This document shows, piece after piece, positions 21,143 through 22,201 of a stretch of DNA of 22,201 nt. Position 1 is the stretch's first letter; every line of letters begins with the position of its first letter. The position numbers and the translations under genes are program-made. The notes under the pieces were generated by a model. That model had not been told where the DNA came from. It was given only the letters and a program-made list of their open reading frames with translations, and did not search any database. This DNA comes from DATCVA01 sp036567205 (lineage in GTDB: Bacteria > Pseudomonadota > Gammaproteobacteria > Burkholderiales > Burkholderiaceae_B), in contig DATCVA010000006.1 of assembly GCA_036567205.1 (NCBI GenBank), positions 1-22,201 of the forward strand, read 5' to 3'.

Positions 21143-22201
21143 TTACTTCGTCTTTTGATGCATGTTGAAAAACTGCCATATGAGCGTGCACGCGACAGGC
21201 CCCGCCTTCGCGTTGAACTTTAATCTTGCATCGCCCCCGCTCCACCCATGGCCCACGTTCTTGATAAGACATAAGCGTACTAGCGGTTTTCTTCCAATCG
21301 AGTAATCGCGACGTTCGTACTCTCGCTCCGTACCCGCCGCCAGAACGCTGACATTGGGCGCCGGAGCTGGCACGCTTCCTGGCAGAGTATGTTCGGCAAC
21401 AGTGTTGCCGGCGACCGGCCAATTCAAATAAACAAATTGCTGCGCCAACTGATCGGCATTACGGATGGCAACCAGGTGATCGCGCTGCCCGTGCAAAATA
21501 ATGGCGGGCACGCCAGAGCCGCCTTCAAGCCGATGAATTAGCGGTGCAATAAGACTGATGGGGTCGTGCGCGGCTCCACGCCGCATTGTTTGTAATCCTT
21601 CGGAGGGGCTTCGGGCATCACCCAGTACTGCTCCGGAATGCATGGCCACCGCGGCAACCAGATCGGGATGCCGCACAGCTACAAGCCCTGCCATGCCGGC
21701 ACCTGCCGACATGCCGGCCACATAAACCCGGTTCCCATCCAATTTATAACGCGCCGCCAGCGTCCGGGCAAGATCCGCAATCGCATCAGCTTCGCCAAAA
21801 CCGTGTGCGGGATCGGGTTGAAACCAGCGCCAGCACCGCAGGGCATGCACGCGCTTTACCTGCTGCGGATACACAACCACAAACCCTTTGCTATCGGCCA
21901 GTTTGTTCATGCGTGAACCCAGCGCCAGGTCGTAGGCCGTTTGCTGGCATCCGTGCAACATGACAACAAGCGGCATGCCCGCAATCGGCCGCACAGGCGG
22001 CCTGTAAAAAGAGTAAGCCAGCCGTCCCAGCAGCTCGGTACCCGACGGCATCGTCTTATGAAACAGATTTTGCCACGAACCGGCACCAGTCAGAATAATG
22101 CCCGCGGCCACATCGGGTACGGAACGAGTTCCGCCGGGCCTGACGACTTTTTTGATTGCCGCTTTCTTTGCTACACGCTTAACTGGCTTTTTTACAGCGG
22201 C
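21143..22201 (-). CDS. PHB-depolymerase-family esterase (partial, N-terminus beyond window)
   Basis: The frame is open to the window edge, giving at least 352 residues. The last 90 bases encode a Lys/Ala/Val-rich lead (AAVKKPVKRVAKKAAIKKVV) that joins the enzyme without a stop, so a GTG at 22111 is not the real start. The alpha/beta-hydrolase core begins PLVVMLHGCQQTA. The nucleophile is Ser in GMSAG, the acid is Asp in HGQRDHLV and the base is His in NVGHGWSGG; CWRW is the family's cysteine-aromatic motif. Members hydrolyse poly-3-hydroxybutyrate or small esters, and substrates vary. No signal peptide is visible in the fragment. The basic tail resembles Lys-rich nucleic-acid-binding or granule-associated extensions, which suggests an intracellular location. 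Confidence 0.85.
   Translation of the reverse strand, partial: AAVKKPVKRVAKKAAIKKVVRPGGTRSVPDVAAGIILTGAGSWQNLFHKTMPSGTELLGRLAYSFYRPPVRPIAGMPLVVMLHGCQQTAYDLALGSRMNKLADSKGFVVVYPQQVKRVHALRCWRWFQPDPAHGFGEADAIADLARTLAARYKLDGNRVYVAGMSAGAGMAGLVAVRHPDLVAAVAMHSGAVLGDARSPSEGLQTMRRGAAHDPISLIAPLIHRLEGGSGVPAIILHGQRDHLVAIRNADQLAQQFVYLNWPVAGNTVAEHTLPGSVPAPAPNVSVLAAGTEREYERRDYSIGRKPLVRLCLIKNVGHGWSGGDARLKFNAKAGPVACTLIWQFFNMHQKTK

Noticed and set aside
1..22201. Mobile elements, integrase, CRISPR, tRNA or rRNA
   Set aside because: I saw no transposase or integrase domains, no regularly spaced repeats with spacers, and no tRNA or rRNA sequence; gene content is otherwise ordinary chromosomal.

Overview
The window looks like chromosomal DNA from a betaproteobacterium, most likely Burkholderiales/Alcaligenaceae (the Bordetella, Achromobacter, Pusillimonas group). 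The main pointers are three periplasmic Bug/TctC-type solute receptors in 12 kb, none next to a TctA/TctB membrane pair, together with AhpC/AhpF, a PCu(A)C copper chaperone and a DUF1185 protein. This placement rests on gene content only. I see no rRNA, tRNA, CRISPR, insertion sequence or integrase.

Layout. Positions 1-885 (minus) hold a partial periplasmic copper chaperone (PCu(A)C) and a small DUF2946-like membrane protein, with a 102-nt hairpin-forming element between them. Positions 902-5278 hold a LysR regulator divergent from an HMG-CoA-lyase-like enzyme, a class III CoA-transferase and a Tat-exported Bug receptor. These look like a capture, activate and cleave module for an organic acid. 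Positions 5373-10037 (minus) encode a complete BMP-type ABC importer: two-domain ATPase, two permeases and a lipid-independent binding protein, probably for nucleosides or similar compounds. A perfect 14-bp inverted repeat separates it from the Bug gene.

Positions 10320-14477 hold a GntR/FCD regulator divergent from a second Bug receptor, and, convergent with that receptor, a minus-strand operon encoding an FAH-family hydrolase, a DUF1185 protein and a VOC-family (extradiol-dioxygenase-like) protein. The two promoters facing these genes share an unusual TTATGCATAA palindrome followed 18-19 bp later by a second GCATAAAAC half-site. I therefore propose one GntR regulon of receptor plus three catabolic enzymes. 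This is the best candidate here for an undescribed system.

Positions 14719-17524 hold tag (3-methyladenine glycosylase), then a third Bug receptor driven by a promoter whose start is covered by a perfect 16-bp LacI-type palindrome, with a LacI-family regulator next to it. Positions 17746-22201 are housekeeping and stress functions: a DUF2061 membrane protein behind a possible Fur box, SixA, AhpF, AhpC and an open-ended PHB-depolymerase-family esterase with a lysine-rich tail.

Several starts were moved inward from the longest possible reading frame on the basis of Shine-Dalgarno sites and family start positions; these choices are stated in each entry.
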